64,000 nucleotides of DNA from Arthrobacter caoxuetaonis (GCF_023921125.1 NZ_CP099466.1:1674001-1738000), one strand, 5' to 3'; positions 20,560 through 30,971 are shown, counted from the stretch's first letter. Numbers and translations: made by a program. Notes: generated from the letters alone by a model not told the origin.

Positions 20560-21384
20560 ATGGCTCCCAAGACCATCGTGATCACCGGCGCGTCCGACGG
20601 CGTAGGTGCGGCCGCAGCGCGCCGGCTCGCCAAGGACGGGCACCACGTCGTCGTCATCGGGCGTTCCCTGGAGAAGACGGCCGCCGTCGCTGCGGACACC
20701 GGCGGTGAGTACTTCACTGCCGATTTCGCCGACCTGGGCCAGGTCCGCAGCCTTGCCTCCGACCTGCTGCAGCGCTACCCGCGGATCGATGTCCTGGCGA
20801 ACAATGCCGGCGCCATCTTCGGGAAGGAACGCCAAGTCACAGTCGACGGGCATGAAATGACGTTCCAGGTGAACTACCTGGCGCCGTTCCTGCTCACCCG
20901 TCTCCTGACCGACCGGCTGCTGGAGTCCAAGGGCACGGTGATCAACACCTCCAGCCTGGGCAACCGGCTGTTCGGCCACGTGGACCTCGACGACCTGGAA
21001 CAGGAACGCGGCTACAGGCCACACAAGGCGTATGGCGACAGCAAGCTGGAGCAGATCCTCTTCACCGAGGAATTCGACCGGCGCTACCGTGCCGCCGGAG
21101 CCACGTCCACCTCCTTCCACCCGGGCACCATCGCCTCCAGCTTCTCCAATGCGCCGGGCACTGCGATGCACGCCGCCTATGCCTCGCCGCTCAAGAGGTT
21201 CCTGGGGACACCGGAGAAAGGCGCCCGCACCCTCGTGTATTTGGCGGAAGGGACCCCGGGAGAGGACTATCCGACCGGAAAGTACTTTGTCCGCTGCAAG
21301 GTGGCCCGGCCGAATAAGCAGGCCGGCGATGCTCTCCTTGCCCTCGGTCTGTGGAACAAGTCCGTGGCCATGCTGGAGGGGTAA
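20560..21384 (+). CDS. Short-chain dehydrogenase/reductase
   Basis: The 274-residue protein has the N-terminal Rossmann motif TGASDGVG, NNAG, a catalytic Ser in INTSSLG and a YGDSK motif (YxxxK). It is similar in layout to retinol-dehydrogenase-type SDRs acting on lipophilic alcohols or ketones, and the substrate is unknown. The ATG at 20560 has AGGAAAG nine bases upstream. It is divergent from the exonuclease gene, with a flavoprotein gene 80 bases downstream. Confidence 0.88.
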   Translation: MAPKTIVITGASDGVGAAAARRLAKDGHHVVVIGRSLEKTAAVAADTGGEYFTADFADLGQVRSLASDLLQRYPRIDVLANNAGAIFGKERQVTVDGHEMTFQVNYLAPFLLTRLLTDRLLESKGTVINTSSLGNRLFGHVDLDDLEQERGYRPHKAYGDSKLEQILFTEEFDRRYRAAGATSTSFHPGTIASSFSNAPGTAMHAAYASPLKRFLGTPEKGARTLVYLAEGTPGEDYPTGKYFVRCKVARPNKQAGDALLALGLWNKSVAMLEG

Positions 21385-21464
21385 AGCCCGAAAGCTGCCC
21401 GGGCGCGTGGCGGGCCAGCAGGTGAAGCGTCATGCAGCGCACAGGTGAAGGATTGGAGTTCGGA

Positions 21465-22481
21465 ATGGAATCTGCGGGGCAGGACAGCACGGGCACTGGA
21501 AACGGCAGGCCGGCAGCCGGGGAATACGACGTCGTCGTCATCGGCGGCGGAGCAGCCGGACTCAGCGGTGCCCTGGCGCTGGCACGTGCCCGCCGCACGG
21601 TCCTGGTGGTCGACGCCGGCGAACCCCGCAATGCTCCCGCCTCCCACGTTCATAACTACCTGGGTCAAGAGGGCGCACCGCCGGCCGAACTGTATGCGGC
21701 CGGCCGGCAGGAGGTCCTGCAGTACGGGGCGGAAATCGTCCAGGGCCGGGTGGAGACCGTAGGACGGATCGACGGCGGCGGTTTCAGCGTTCGGCTCGCC
21801 TCCGGGGACACAGTGCGCGCATGCCGAATCCTCGCGGCTACCGGCGGGGCGGACCGGCTGCCGGACGTCGAAGGGGTCCGGGAGCACTGGGGCACAGGCG
21901 TGCTGCACTGTCCGTACTGCCATGGCTGGGAGGTCCGGGACAAGGAGATCGGGATCCTGGCCGTTGACATGGCCACGGCCGTGCACCAGGCGCTGATGTG
22001 GCGGCAGTGGAGCGAGCACGTCGCACTGTTTTTGCACACCGCCGGGACGCCTGACGCAGAGCAGGCCGAGCAGCTGGCCGCCCGCGGGATCCGTGTGGTT
22101 GAAGGAGAAGTAATCCGGGTCGAAGGGCCGGAGAAGGTCACCGGGCTGCGCCTGGCCTCTGGGGCGCTGGAACCCTGCGACGCCGTCGTGGTCTTTACCC
22201 GGGTGCAGGCCCGCGCCGGCTACCTGGCCGGTGTGGGGCTGGAGGCCGTCGAACAGTTCGCCGGGGAGATCCCGACCGGCACCGCCGTGCCGGTCAAACC
22301 GAACGGCGCTACCGAGGTGCCCGGCGTGTATGCCGCCGGAAACGTCGCCGAACCCATGGTCCAGGTCATCGCATCAGCCGCTGCGGGAATGTCCGCCGGG
22401 GCCGCGATCAACATGGATCTCATCACCGAGGATATCCAGCAGGCGGTTGAGTCCGCGGCACGGTCTGTCCGGAGCGGTTAG
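21465..22481 (+). CDS. Thioredoxin-reductase-like NAD(P)/FAD oxidoreductase
   Basis: The 338-residue flavoprotein has an FAD-binding VIGGGAAGLSGAL (27-39), a redox dithiol CPYC followed by HGWE (Cys149, Cys152), and a C-terminal FAD motif GVYAAGNVAEP. Typical thioredoxin reductases carry CATC, while CPYCHG occurs in a related branch including some disulfide-forming oxidases. The central NADPH domain looks degenerate, since no clear GxGxxA motif is seen. The partner is unknown. I chose the ATG at 21465 because GGAG lies seven bases before it. The NUDIX gene follows after 13 bases. Confidence 0.87.
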   Translation: MESAGQDSTGTGNGRPAAGEYDVVVIGGGAAGLSGALALARARRTVLVVDAGEPRNAPASHVHNYLGQEGAPPAELYAAGRQEVLQYGAEIVQGRVETVGRIDGGGFSVRLASGDTVRACRILAATGGADRLPDVEGVREHWGTGVLHCPYCHGWEVRDKEIGILAVDMATAVHQALMWRQWSEHVALFLHTAGTPDAEQAEQLAARGIRVVEGEVIRVEGPEKVTGLRLASGALEPCDAVVVFTRVQARAGYLAGVGLEAVEQFAGEIPTGTAVPVKPNGATEVPGVYAAGNVAEPMVQVIASAAAGMSAGAAINMDLITEDIQQAVESAARSVRSG

Positions 22482-22494
22482 CAGGGGGACATCC

Positions 22495-22995
22495 GTGATT
22501 TCCAGTGCGGGGATCCTGCTGTACCGGTTCGTCAGGCCCAGCGAAGAAGCCGGGCGGGACAGTGCCGCCCTGCAGGTCTGGATCGCGCACATGGGCGGGC
22601 CGTTCTGGGTGCGGAAGGACGATCATGCCTGGTCAGTTCCCAAGGGCGAGTTCGTTCCGCCCGAAGATGCCCTGGCGGCCGCGAAGCGGGAGTTCGGCGA
22701 AGAGATGGGCTGGGCGGCTCCCGACGTCGAATACCGGCTTCTCGGTACCTTCCGCCAGTCCTCAGCCAAGACCATAACGGTATTCGTTGCCGAAGCGGAT
22801 ATTCCTGACCGGCAGACCAGCAGCAACACCTTTGAACTTGAATGGCCGCCACGGTCCGGGGCGCTGCGGAGCTTCCCCGAAGTCGACCGGGCCGGCTGGT
22901 TCACGGTGGCCGAGGCACGGACCAAGCTCGTCAAGGGGCAGGTGCAGCTCCTGGATGCCCTGGCCGGGCAGTTGCCAGGCGGCGCTGAACGGTGA
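22495..22995 (+). CDS. NUDIX hydrolase
   Basis: This 166-residue protein contains a full Nudix box, GEFVPPE-(7)-REFGEEMGW (near residues 48-70), which binds a divalent metal and hydrolyses nucleoside-diphosphate-linked compounds. It resembles the bacterial group preceded by SSAGILLYR, often called predicted NTP pyrophosphohydrolases. The start is GTG at 22495 after AGGGGG. The 3' end overlaps the convergent AlkZ-like gene by 65 bases. Confidence 0.9.
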   Translation: MISSAGILLYRFVRPSEEAGRDSAALQVWIAHMGGPFWVRKDDHAWSVPKGEFVPPEDALAAAKREFGEEMGWAAPDVEYRLLGTFRQSSAKTITVFVAEADIPDRQTSSNTFELEWPPRSGALRSFPEVDRAGWFTVAEARTKLVKGQVQLLDALAGQLPGGAER

Positions 22996-24097
22996 CCGGG
23001 GTGCCGAGGTACTGCCCGTAGCGGGCGGCCGCCCGGCCGACGGCGTTCCAGTCACGGTCGCTCACGGGGGAGAAGGGCTGCACGGTAAGCGCCGTACCGG
23101 CACGTGAGGCCTTCCGGGACCACAGCCCGGCGACCCGGCCGCGCAGCACGAGGGTGGGCTTGAAGACGCCGTTGTTGCCCGGGACGGTCAGCGGAGCATG
23201 CTCGGGCTCAAGGGCTGCGCTGCGGTCCTGGTAGCCGAGCAGGTATTCGTCAAAACCGGGCAGCAGGTGGGCGGTTTCCCGGCGGAAGTGTTCCCGGCCG
23301 GCAGCGGGGGGCGTCCCGGTGCGCAGCTGCCAGTGCACGGTGCCGCAGTACTCAACCTCCTCGAGTTCACCGGACACCTCAGCGATCCCGGAGCGGATCG
23401 ACGTCAGGGGCAGTTTGCTCCACCACGCGATGTCCGCGGCTGTTGCCGGGGAACGGCCCGTAAGGTACCGGCGCACCAGCTCACCCAGGGCCTCCGGACC
23501 GCTCAGGTCCCGGCGCCGGGTAACCCAGTCGTCAAGCAGGACGAAGAGCTGCTCCTTGCCCTCCATCGGACCCAGTACCGTGGTTCCGGAAATGCTGAGG
23601 TGCCACAGCAGGTGGTAGCCGCGCTGGCCGGCAGTTGATATGCCGGCAGACTCGAACAGGAGCAGCAGATCCCTGCGTCCCAGCCGGTTCCCGCCGGCAA
23701 GCGCCCGCTCGGTGAGCTTCCGCGCCTGTTCCAGTGTGCCGTCGTCGAGCTCCAGGTCCTCCCGGCGCCGGGCGGCGGAGCGCAGCGTGCGTTCGGCGGT
23801 GAGCTTGAGGATCCAGTGGACGTCCGCGGCGCGGAGCATATGGAGTGTCCCGCGGAAGGGCCAGCTGCGGACCAGCGTGCCGTCGTCAAAGGCAGCCATG
23901 ACTTCGGGAAGGGACGCGCCGGAGCGCAGCCCGAGGGACCAGAGTGCGCCGGGGAGGTCCTGTCCCTGGAGGGCGAACAGGCGGTCAACGGCACCAGCGG
24001 GTCCGTCCAGGCTGGCAGGCCGTGTGCCCAGGCCGTGGCTGGCAGCGCGGCGGCGCAGTATTTCAGCGCGTCCGATGCTCTCCGTGCTGCTCTCCAT
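22931..24097 (-). CDS. Winged-helix DNA-binding protein, AlkZ-like (HTH_42)
   Basis: The 388-residue protein belongs to the HTH_42 group, which has tandem winged helices and includes the Streptomyces DNA glycosylase AlkZ. The QxQ motif QGQ (Gln44-Gln46, in FALQGQDLPGALW) corresponds to the catalytic QxQ of characterised members that unhook interstrand crosslinks or remove bulky adducts. Other family signatures are RSWPFRGTLHML, GRDLLLL and LLPGFDEYLLGYQDR. Glycosylase activity is inferred from the motif. There is no nearby biosynthetic cluster. Confidence 0.82.
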   Translation of the reverse strand: MESSTESIGRAEILRRRAASHGLGTRPASLDGPAGAVDRLFALQGQDLPGALWSLGLRSGASLPEVMAAFDDGTLVRSWPFRGTLHMLRAADVHWILKLTAERTLRSAARRREDLELDDGTLEQARKLTERALAGGNRLGRRDLLLLFESAGISTAGQRGYHLLWHLSISGTTVLGPMEGKEQLFVLLDDWVTRRRDLSGPEALGELVRRYLTGRSPATAADIAWWSKLPLTSIRSGIAEVSGELEEVEYCGTVHWQLRTGTPPAAGREHFRRETAHLLPGFDEYLLGYQDRSAALEPEHAPLTVPGNNGVFKPTLVLRGRVAGLWSRKASRAGTALTVQPFSPVSDRDWNAVGRAAARYGQYLGTPVTVQRRLATARPGHPGAAPAP

Positions 24098-24147
24098 GCG
24101 GCCTCCGTCCTGTGCCGCGCGGGGAAGTCCCTGCGGGCGGAGACAGT

Positions 24148-25380
24148 CTAGGCCAGGGAACCGTCCTGGGGACCGGTTCCCCGGACGGAGCCGGGGCGGA
24201 GGTCCAGGAGGCGTGACTCCACGTGGTCGAGAGCCAGCCGGACAGCACCGGTGGCGACCAGCATTTCACCCAGTTCAGACACCGCCAGGCGCGGAGGATC
24301 CGGTACGTATTTGGCCAGCTCCTCGGTCATGACCGGAAGCAGTGCGGTAGCCGAAGCGGCAACGGCACCGCCGAGGACAATGATGCGGGGGTCGAAGAAG
24401 GTGGACACCAGCGCCAGGACCCGGGCCATCCGCCGGCCGATCCGGTCCAGGATCTCCGCTGCGGCGCCGTCCCCGGCTGCGGCTGCCTCGAAGACATAGC
24501 GGGCCGACACTCGGTTGGTCTGCGTTCCCACCAATTCGCGGATCATCCCGTCGTGCCCGGCATCCAGGGCAGCGGTGCCCCAGAGGCGCGCCAGTTTGGC
24601 GATGCCGTCCTGGTTCCCGACGCCGTCGACCAGTTCCAGCCCGCCCATGGTTCCGGCGCGTCCGCGCGCTCCGTGGACCAGCCGCCCGGACTCGATGACA
24701 CCAGTGCCCAGGCGTTCACCGGCCAGCACCACGGCCAGGTTTGCTTCGCCGGCGCCCGTGCCGCGCCAGCGTTCTGCGAGGGCGGCTAGCTTGGCATCGT
24801 TCTCCACCAGGACCGGCCAGCCGAAGCCGTCGCGGAACTCCTGCGTGAGTCCGAGGTCGAACATGGGAGCCAGTTCCTGCCCCGGTGCGATGGTCCCTTT
24901 CGGCGTGACCTGGGCGGCGATGCCCAGGGCCGTGCCCAGCACGGCGGAGGCCGGCACACCGGTTTCCGCCAATGCCTGGCCGACGGCGGCGATCACGCCG
25001 GAACGGCGGTCGGCAGGCGTGCCGCCGTGGCGCGGGAACCGGGACTCGGTACCGCCGACGACCGTCCCGGCGAGGTCGGCCACCACAACACGCACGGTGG
25101 CCAGGCCGACGTCGAGTCCCAGGACATATCCGGCGCTCTCGTTGAATTCGAAGCGGCGCGCCGGGCGGCCCTTTTGCCCGCCGGCGCGGGGAGAGGGTGC
25201 CTCCCGGGCCCAGCCCCGGGCAATGAGGTCGTCACAGACTGCGATCACCGTGGCACGTGTCAGGCCGGTTGCTTCGATGAGGTCGGTTCCGGTGGCCGAA
25301 GGCACCGAGCGCAGCACATCCAGGACGGAGCGCAGGTTGGTGCGGCGCAGGAGCTGGGGGGTGCTGGCGGAGGTGTCCAA
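24148..25380 (-). CDS. ROK-family transcriptional regulator
   Basis: With TTG at 25380 the protein is 410 residues. The N-terminal winged helix (about residues 10-65) includes SATGTDLIEATGLTRATVIAVCDDLI. The ROK sugar-kinase-like domain follows with LGLDVGLATVRVVVADL, VENDAKLAALAERW and the late DPRIIVLGGAVA. The cysteine-rich zinc loop of typical ROK members is missing, so the ligand site may differ. An in-frame ATG exists at 25419, but AGGGG lies before the TTG and the ATG abuts a -10-like TACAAT. It is divergent from gap, with a perfect palindrome between them. Confidence 0.86.
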   Translation of the reverse strand: MDTSASTPQLLRRTNLRSVLDVLRSVPSATGTDLIEATGLTRATVIAVCDDLIARGWAREAPSPRAGGQKGRPARRFEFNESAGYVLGLDVGLATVRVVVADLAGTVVGGTESRFPRHGGTPADRRSGVIAAVGQALAETGVPASAVLGTALGIAAQVTPKGTIAPGQELAPMFDLGLTQEFRDGFGWPVLVENDAKLAALAERWRGTGAGEANLAVVLAGERLGTGVIESGRLVHGARGRAGTMGGLELVDGVGNQDGIAKLARLWGTAALDAGHDGMIRELVGTQTNRVSARYVFEAAAAGDGAAAEILDRIGRRMARVLALVSTFFDPRIIVLGGAVAASATALLPVMTEELAKYVPDPPRLAVSELGEMLVATGAVRLALDHVESRLLDLRPGSVRGTGPQDGSLA

Positions 25381-25434
25381 AGTTAGGGCCCCTTTGACGA
25401 GTGGCGGGAATAACAGCATAATTGTACTAGTTCA

Positions 25435-26493
<1,059 letters not shown>

Positions 26494-26510
26494 GGCCTTT
26501 CCCCTCAAGC

Positions 26511-26564
26511 GAGATAACAGAAACTGCCCGTTAGAGCGCTCTAACGGGCAGTTTCTGCTATCTC
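26511..26564. terminator. Long palindromic bidirectional terminator between gap and the DASS gene
   Basis: This 54-base region folds into a 27-base-pair hairpin with one mismatch, centred on GAGCGCTC. It lies between the convergent ends of gap and the anion transporter gene. The inner arms (AAACTGCCCG / CGGGCAGTTT) resemble a terminator in either direction, although the T-run is short. Confidence 0.75.
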
Positions 26565-26575
26565 ATTGGGGTGGC

Positions 26576-28204
26576 TCAGGCACCGATCCCGACCAGGCCA
26601 ACCATCAGCGGCAGCAGCGCGATGATCAGCGCCGCTCCAAGGATGTCGAAGACCAGGCCGGTGCGGATCATCCGGATGATAGGTACGGCGCCGGAGCCGT
26701 AGACGATGGCGTTCTGCGGGGTGGACACCGGAAGCATGAAGCCAAACGACGCAGCGAACGTTGCCGCCAGGGCAGGGACAAACGGGTCCAGGCCCATGGC
26801 TGTGCACAGAGGTATGACAATAGGAACCACGACGGCGGCGGAGGCGGTATTGCTGGTGGTCTCCGATATCAGGATGGCCAGCAGCGTGGAGAATGCGGTG
26901 ATGGCGAAGAGGCTGGTGATGCCCAGGCTGTCCGAGGCGGCGTTGCCGATGGTTTCCGCGAGGCCTGTCTCGGCCAGCAGGGCACCGAAGATGATGCCGG
27001 TACCGAAGAGCAGGATGGTTCCCCAGTCGATCCTGGCTGCATCAGTCCAGGTGAGTGTGGCTTTGCGTTCCTTCCAATTGGTGGGAAGGATAAACAGCAG
27101 CGAAGCTCCGAGTACAGCGACGATTCCTTCATCCAGCCGGTCATCCAGGAAGGCGTAGGCTTCGGACTCGGTGCCGGCAATCAGGGACGCCACAGCCGGG
27201 GTCAGCCAGAGGAGAACCGTGGTGCCGAAGGCTATCAGTGTGTTGATTTCTGCCCGGCTCATTTTCCCGTGCTCGGCCTTCTGCTCCCGGATGTAATCCT
27301 CCACACCCTCGATCCGGCGCACCTCGGGACGGTTCAGCAGGAACATGACCAGCGCCAGGATCACGAACATCCCCAGGCACAGCGGTGCGGCGGCCGCCAT
27401 CCACTGCGCGAAGGAAATCCGTTCCCCGGTTGCCTCCTCGATCAGGCCGCGTCCGATCAGGTTCGGCGGGGAACCAACCGGAGTCAGAAGCCCTCCCACG
27501 CTCGCTCCGTAGGCGAGCATAAGCATCAGCGCGGCACCCACCCGCAGCCGCAGCGGATCGAAGTCGGGTTTCACCTCGCCGCGGTCCTGCATCAGCTTGG
27601 CGATGACCACCAGGATGCCCAGCGCAGTCGGCAGCAGCATGGCAACCGTGGCGGTATTGGAAACGAACGCCGACAGCAGGCACGTGATTGCACCGAAGGC
27701 GATGATCACCCGGTAGGTCGAACGCCCGACGCCGGGCAGCGAGAGCACCGCAAACGCCAGGCGCTGCGCCAGGCCGTGTTTCAGCATCGCCTGCGCCAGG
27801 ATGAACGCGCCGATAAACGTAAAGATAGTGGTGGAACCGAACGGAGCCAGTACGGCCGTTGACGGCGCAACGCCCAGAATGACGACGGCGGCGACCCCGA
27901 TCAGCCCGCCCACCGGAATCGGGACCGGCTCGCAGATCCACAGCACAATGACACCGAGCAGGATGGCGGCCAGCAGCTGCTGGGTGGAGTCCATGTCCGA
28001 GGGCCAGAGGGCAAAGATGATGGTGACCGCCGGGGCAAGGAAGAACCCGAGCGTTTGCCGGGCCCGCTCGAACTGTTCTTCGCGCGGGGACAGAGTCTGT
28101 TCGCTCAGGCTTCGGAAGGTGCGTCCGCCGAGCAGTGCCGCTTCGACGTCGGTGCGGGCCGGCTGCCCGCCGCCCGTCCGCGAGGGGGAGAGATCCTGGG
28201 ACAT
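26576..28204 (-). CDS. DASS-family (SLC13-type) sodium/anion symporter
   Basis: The 542-residue protein has an N-terminal hydrophilic stretch of about 55 residues, then some 11-12 hydrophobic helices. The duplicated substrate/sodium motifs are visible as SNTAT in the first half and ETTSNTAS in the second, each in a hairpin, with GTPVGSPPN-like LLTPVGSPPN and LPVSTPQNAIVY. Family members take up di- and tricarboxylates or sulfate with sodium. A divergent tartrate/malate-type dehydrogenase suggests a C4-dicarboxylate substrate. I chose the ATG at 28204 because GGAGG is eight bases upstream. Confidence 0.88.
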   Translation of the reverse strand: MSQDLSPSRTGGGQPARTDVEAALLGGRTFRSLSEQTLSPREEQFERARQTLGFFLAPAVTIIFALWPSDMDSTQQLLAAILLGVIVLWICEPVPIPVGGLIGVAAVVILGVAPSTAVLAPFGSTTIFTFIGAFILAQAMLKHGLAQRLAFAVLSLPGVGRSTYRVIIAFGAITCLLSAFVSNTATVAMLLPTALGILVVIAKLMQDRGEVKPDFDPLRLRVGAALMLMLAYGASVGGLLTPVGSPPNLIGRGLIEEATGERISFAQWMAAAAPLCLGMFVILALVMFLLNRPEVRRIEGVEDYIREQKAEHGKMSRAEINTLIAFGTTVLLWLTPAVASLIAGTESEAYAFLDDRLDEGIVAVLGASLLFILPTNWKERKATLTWTDAARIDWGTILLFGTGIIFGALLAETGLAETIGNAASDSLGITSLFAITAFSTLLAILISETTSNTASAAVVVPIVIPLCTAMGLDPFVPALAATFAASFGFMLPVSTPQNAIVYGSGAVPIIRMIRTGLVFDILGAALIIALLPLMVGLVGIGA

Positions 28205-28395
28205 CCTGGCCTCCATTGGCTGGCGCGGGTGATGTGCAGCCAAAGGTAGTCCCGTCCCCGCTCAGGCCGGAAGGGCAGCGGCAGACATACCGGCCTGGAC
28301 ATGGGAACTTCCGTGCCCGGTTGAGGATTGGGTTAGGCTCCCGGGTCCAGAGGCTGGTCTTCCGGGCATGGCCGCTGGCGGAGGGGAGAGGGCAG

Positions 28396-29466
28396 ATGGA
28401 AAGCAGTTTTCGGATCGCGGTGATTCCGGGGGACGGAATCGGGGCCGAGGTAATCGCTGCCGGGCAGCAGGTGCTGGAGGCGCTGGCTAAACGTTCGGGC
28501 AGCTACGGGTTTGAGTGGATCCCGTATCCGTGGGGCAGCGCGTACTATGCCGAGCACGGTGTCATGATGGACGCCAAGGGCCTGGAATTGCTGCAGAACT
28601 CAGACGCGATCTACTTTGGGGCTGTCGGCTGGGAGAACGTGCCGGACCACACCAGTCTTTGGGGCCTGCGCTTGAACATCACGCAGAACTTCGACCAGTG
28701 GGCGAACATCCGCCCGGTGAAATTCCTGCCGGGCATCGACTCCCCGCTGCGCACGGACACTTCGGGCCTGGACTGGATTGTGGTGCGGGAGAACTCGGAG
28801 GGGGAGTACGCCGGGCTGGGCGGACGCAATCTCTCCGGCCGCGGACCCGGCAATGAGGTGGCGGTCCAGACGGCGCTGTTTACCGAAACCGGCTGTGAGC
28901 GGATCATCCGGTTTGCCTTTGACCTGGCACTGACCCGGGCTGTTCCGAAAGTCTCCTCCGTGACCAAATCAAATGCGCAGCAGTACGGCATGGTGCTCTG
29001 GGATGAAGTGTTCCGCCGGGTCGCCGCCGACTATCCGGGCGTCGAAACCGAGAGTGTGCTGGTCGACGCCATGAGTGCCAGGTTTGTGCTGGCCCCGCAG
29101 AGCCTGTCCGTGGTGGTCGCATCGAACCTGTTCGCGGACATCCTCTCCGATCTGGGCTCAGCGCTGGCAGGCAGCCTGGGCCTGGCCGCCAGCGCCAACC
29201 TGAACCCGGAGCAGCGGTTTCCGTCCATGTTCGAGCCGGTTCACGGGTCCGCTCCGGACATCGCCGGACGCGGCATCAGCAACCCGGTCGGGGCAATCGC
29301 CAGTGCGGCGCTGATGCTGGACCACCTGGGGCTGCCCGGGGAGGCCGGCAAACTGGAGGCGGCTATAGAGGCGGTGGCGGCGTCGGGAATTAAGACGCGC
29401 GACGTCGGCGGCACGGCCGGCACGCAGGAAGTCACCGACGCCGTTATCGCCGCTCTGGGGCAGTGA
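28396..29466 (+). CDS. Tartrate / D-malate dehydrogenase-like beta-decarboxylating dehydrogenase
   Basis: The 356-residue protein is in the isocitrate/isopropylmalate dehydrogenase family. It has IAVIPGDGIGAEV at the start, VRENSEGEYAG, LVDAMSARFVLAPQSLSVVVASNLFADILSDLG, and FEPVHGSAPDIAGRGISNPVGAI. The SLWGLRLNITQNFDQWANIRPVKF segment in place of the LeuB sequence favours the tartrate dehydrogenase / D-malate decarboxylase branch. It would convert D-malate or tartrate with NAD and Mn2+ to pyruvate or related acids. The ATG follows GAGGGGAGAGGG. The 3' end is one base from the convergent photolyase. Confidence 0.87.
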   Translation: MESSFRIAVIPGDGIGAEVIAAGQQVLEALAKRSGSYGFEWIPYPWGSAYYAEHGVMMDAKGLELLQNSDAIYFGAVGWENVPDHTSLWGLRLNITQNFDQWANIRPVKFLPGIDSPLRTDTSGLDWIVVRENSEGEYAGLGGRNLSGRGPGNEVAVQTALFTETGCERIIRFAFDLALTRAVPKVSSVTKSNAQQYGMVLWDEVFRRVAADYPGVETESVLVDAMSARFVLAPQSLSVVVASNLFADILSDLGSALAGSLGLAASANLNPEQRFPSMFEPVHGSAPDIAGRGISNPVGAIASAALMLDHLGLPGEAGKLEAAIEAVAASGIKTRDVGGTAGTQEVTDAVIAALGQ

Positions 29467-29467
29467 G

Positions 29468-30889
29468 TCAGCGGATGCTCTCGTATGCGTCAAGGGCGTG
29501 CCGGCGGGATTCCCTCAGATCCACGAGAGGTTCGGGATAGGCCGGGGTCATCGCGTCGGGCACCCAGCGGGAGATGTAGGCGCCGTCGGGATCAAAGCGC
29601 TTCGCCTGGGTTTCCGGATTGAAGATCCGGAAAAACGGTGCTGCGTCCGCACCGGAGCCGGCGACCCACTGCCAGTTGGCGGGGTTGCTCGCCGGATCCG
29701 CATCCACGAGGGTCTCCCAGAACCATTCCTCGCCCACCCGCCAGTGCACGCCGAGGTTCTTGACCAGGAAGCTGGCCGCGACCATTCGCACGCGGTTGTG
29801 CATCCAGCCCATGTTCCACAGCTGGCGCTGGCCGGCGTCGACCAGCGGGATGCCGGTGAGCCCGGCCTTCCAGGCATCCAGCGGGTCGAGTCCATCCGGG
29901 CGTGATGCTTGCCCAGGACTGTCCCCGGAGTGGCCGCGCAAAACCGGCGGGGTCACCGGGCCTGATCCTTCCGGCCATTCCCAGGGGAAGGCATCAAAGG
30001 CAGGGCGCAGGTTCTTCACGGCGAGGTCCGGGTTGTGGAAGAGCTGGTGCCAGCAGAATTCGCGCCAGCCGATCTCCGTGCCGAACACCTCCGGCCCCGC
30101 CCCCGTCCCGCGCACCGTGGACAGTGCGTGCCAGACCTGGAACGGACTCACATGCCCCCACCTCAAATAGGGGGAGAGCCTGCTGGTTCCGGGCTTCGCC
30201 GGCCGGTCCCGGCCGTCGTCGTAGTCCTGCACCGGACCGTCGAGGAACTCCCTCAGGGCCGCGAGTCCTGCCGCTTCCCCCGGCGTCCAGGCCGCGGCGA
30301 GGCCGGCAGACCAGTCGGGGTGCCGGGGCAAAAGGCCCCAGTCCTCCAGATCTTCACCGGAGGGGAACCCCGACGGCGGTGCGGCGGCTTTCGCCGGGGC
30401 GTCGAGGGGACCGCGGAAATCCAGCGCGCTGACGGCCCGCCAGAACGGCGTGAACACACGGTAAGGCCCGCCCTGCCCGGTGCGCACTGTCCACGGTTCG
30501 TGCAGCAGCGAGGCCTGGAAGCTTTCCGCGTGCAGGTCAGCTCCGGCGGCCCAGTCCTTGACCGCGGTGTCCACCGTGCGTTCCGGCCCGCCGTAGCGCC
30601 GGTTCCAGAAAATCCGCTCGGCGCCGGCCGCCCGCGCAAAAGCGGGGACGACCTCGGCTGCCGGCCCCCGCAGCAGGACCAGCGGGATGCCCAGGGCGCC
30701 GAGATCCTCGCGCAGTACCTGCAATGCGTGGTGCAGCCACCACTTGGCGGCCGAACCCAGGGGACGGATGCCCGGTGATTCCTGGTCGAGAACGTAGAGG
30801 GCTATGGCGCCGCCCTCGTGTGCTGCAGCCAGGAGTGCAGGATTATCCGCGGCGCGCAGGTCGTCACGGAGCCAGGCGAGGGAGACCAC
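29468..30889 (-). CDS. phrB: Deoxyribodipyrimidine photolyase / cryptochrome family
   Basis: The 473-residue flavoprotein repairs pyrimidine dimers with blue light. It opens SLAWLRDDLRAADNPAL (antenna Rossmann domain), and the FAD-binding helical domain carries TSRLSPYLRWGHVSP, EIGWREFCWHQLFHNP, RQLWNMGWMHNRVRM, HWRVGEEWFWETLVDAD and NPANWQWVAG. These residues line the FAD and lesion pocket of class I CPD photolyases. The start is GTG at 30889. The gene stands alone between the dehydrogenase and the monooxygenase. Confidence 0.93.
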   Translation of the reverse strand: MVSLAWLRDDLRAADNPALLAAAHEGGAIALYVLDQESPGIRPLGSAAKWWLHHALQVLREDLGALGIPLVLLRGPAAEVVPAFARAAGAERIFWNRRYGGPERTVDTAVKDWAAGADLHAESFQASLLHEPWTVRTGQGGPYRVFTPFWRAVSALDFRGPLDAPAKAAAPPSGFPSGEDLEDWGLLPRHPDWSAGLAAAWTPGEAAGLAALREFLDGPVQDYDDGRDRPAKPGTSRLSPYLRWGHVSPFQVWHALSTVRGTGAGPEVFGTEIGWREFCWHQLFHNPDLAVKNLRPAFDAFPWEWPEGSGPVTPPVLRGHSGDSPGQASRPDGLDPLDAWKAGLTGIPLVDAGQRQLWNMGWMHNRVRMVAASFLVKNLGVHWRVGEEWFWETLVDADPASNPANWQWVAGSGADAAPFFRIFNPETQAKRFDPDGAYISRWVPDAMTPAYPEPLVDLRESRRHALDAYESIR

Positions 30890-30943
30890 GTGCGGGTTCC
30901 TTTCACTGGGCAGTTCGGCGGGGCTAGTACGACCCTACCCGCG

Positions 30944-30965
30944 GAAAGGACCGGCGCGCCGGTCC
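30944..30965 (-). terminator. Terminator after the FAD monooxygenase gene
   Basis: A perfect 18-base palindrome GGACCGGCGCGCCGGTCC, read on the minus strand, is followed by TTTCC six bases beyond the stop codon at 30972. Confidence 0.75.
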
Positions 30966-30971
30966 CAATTG

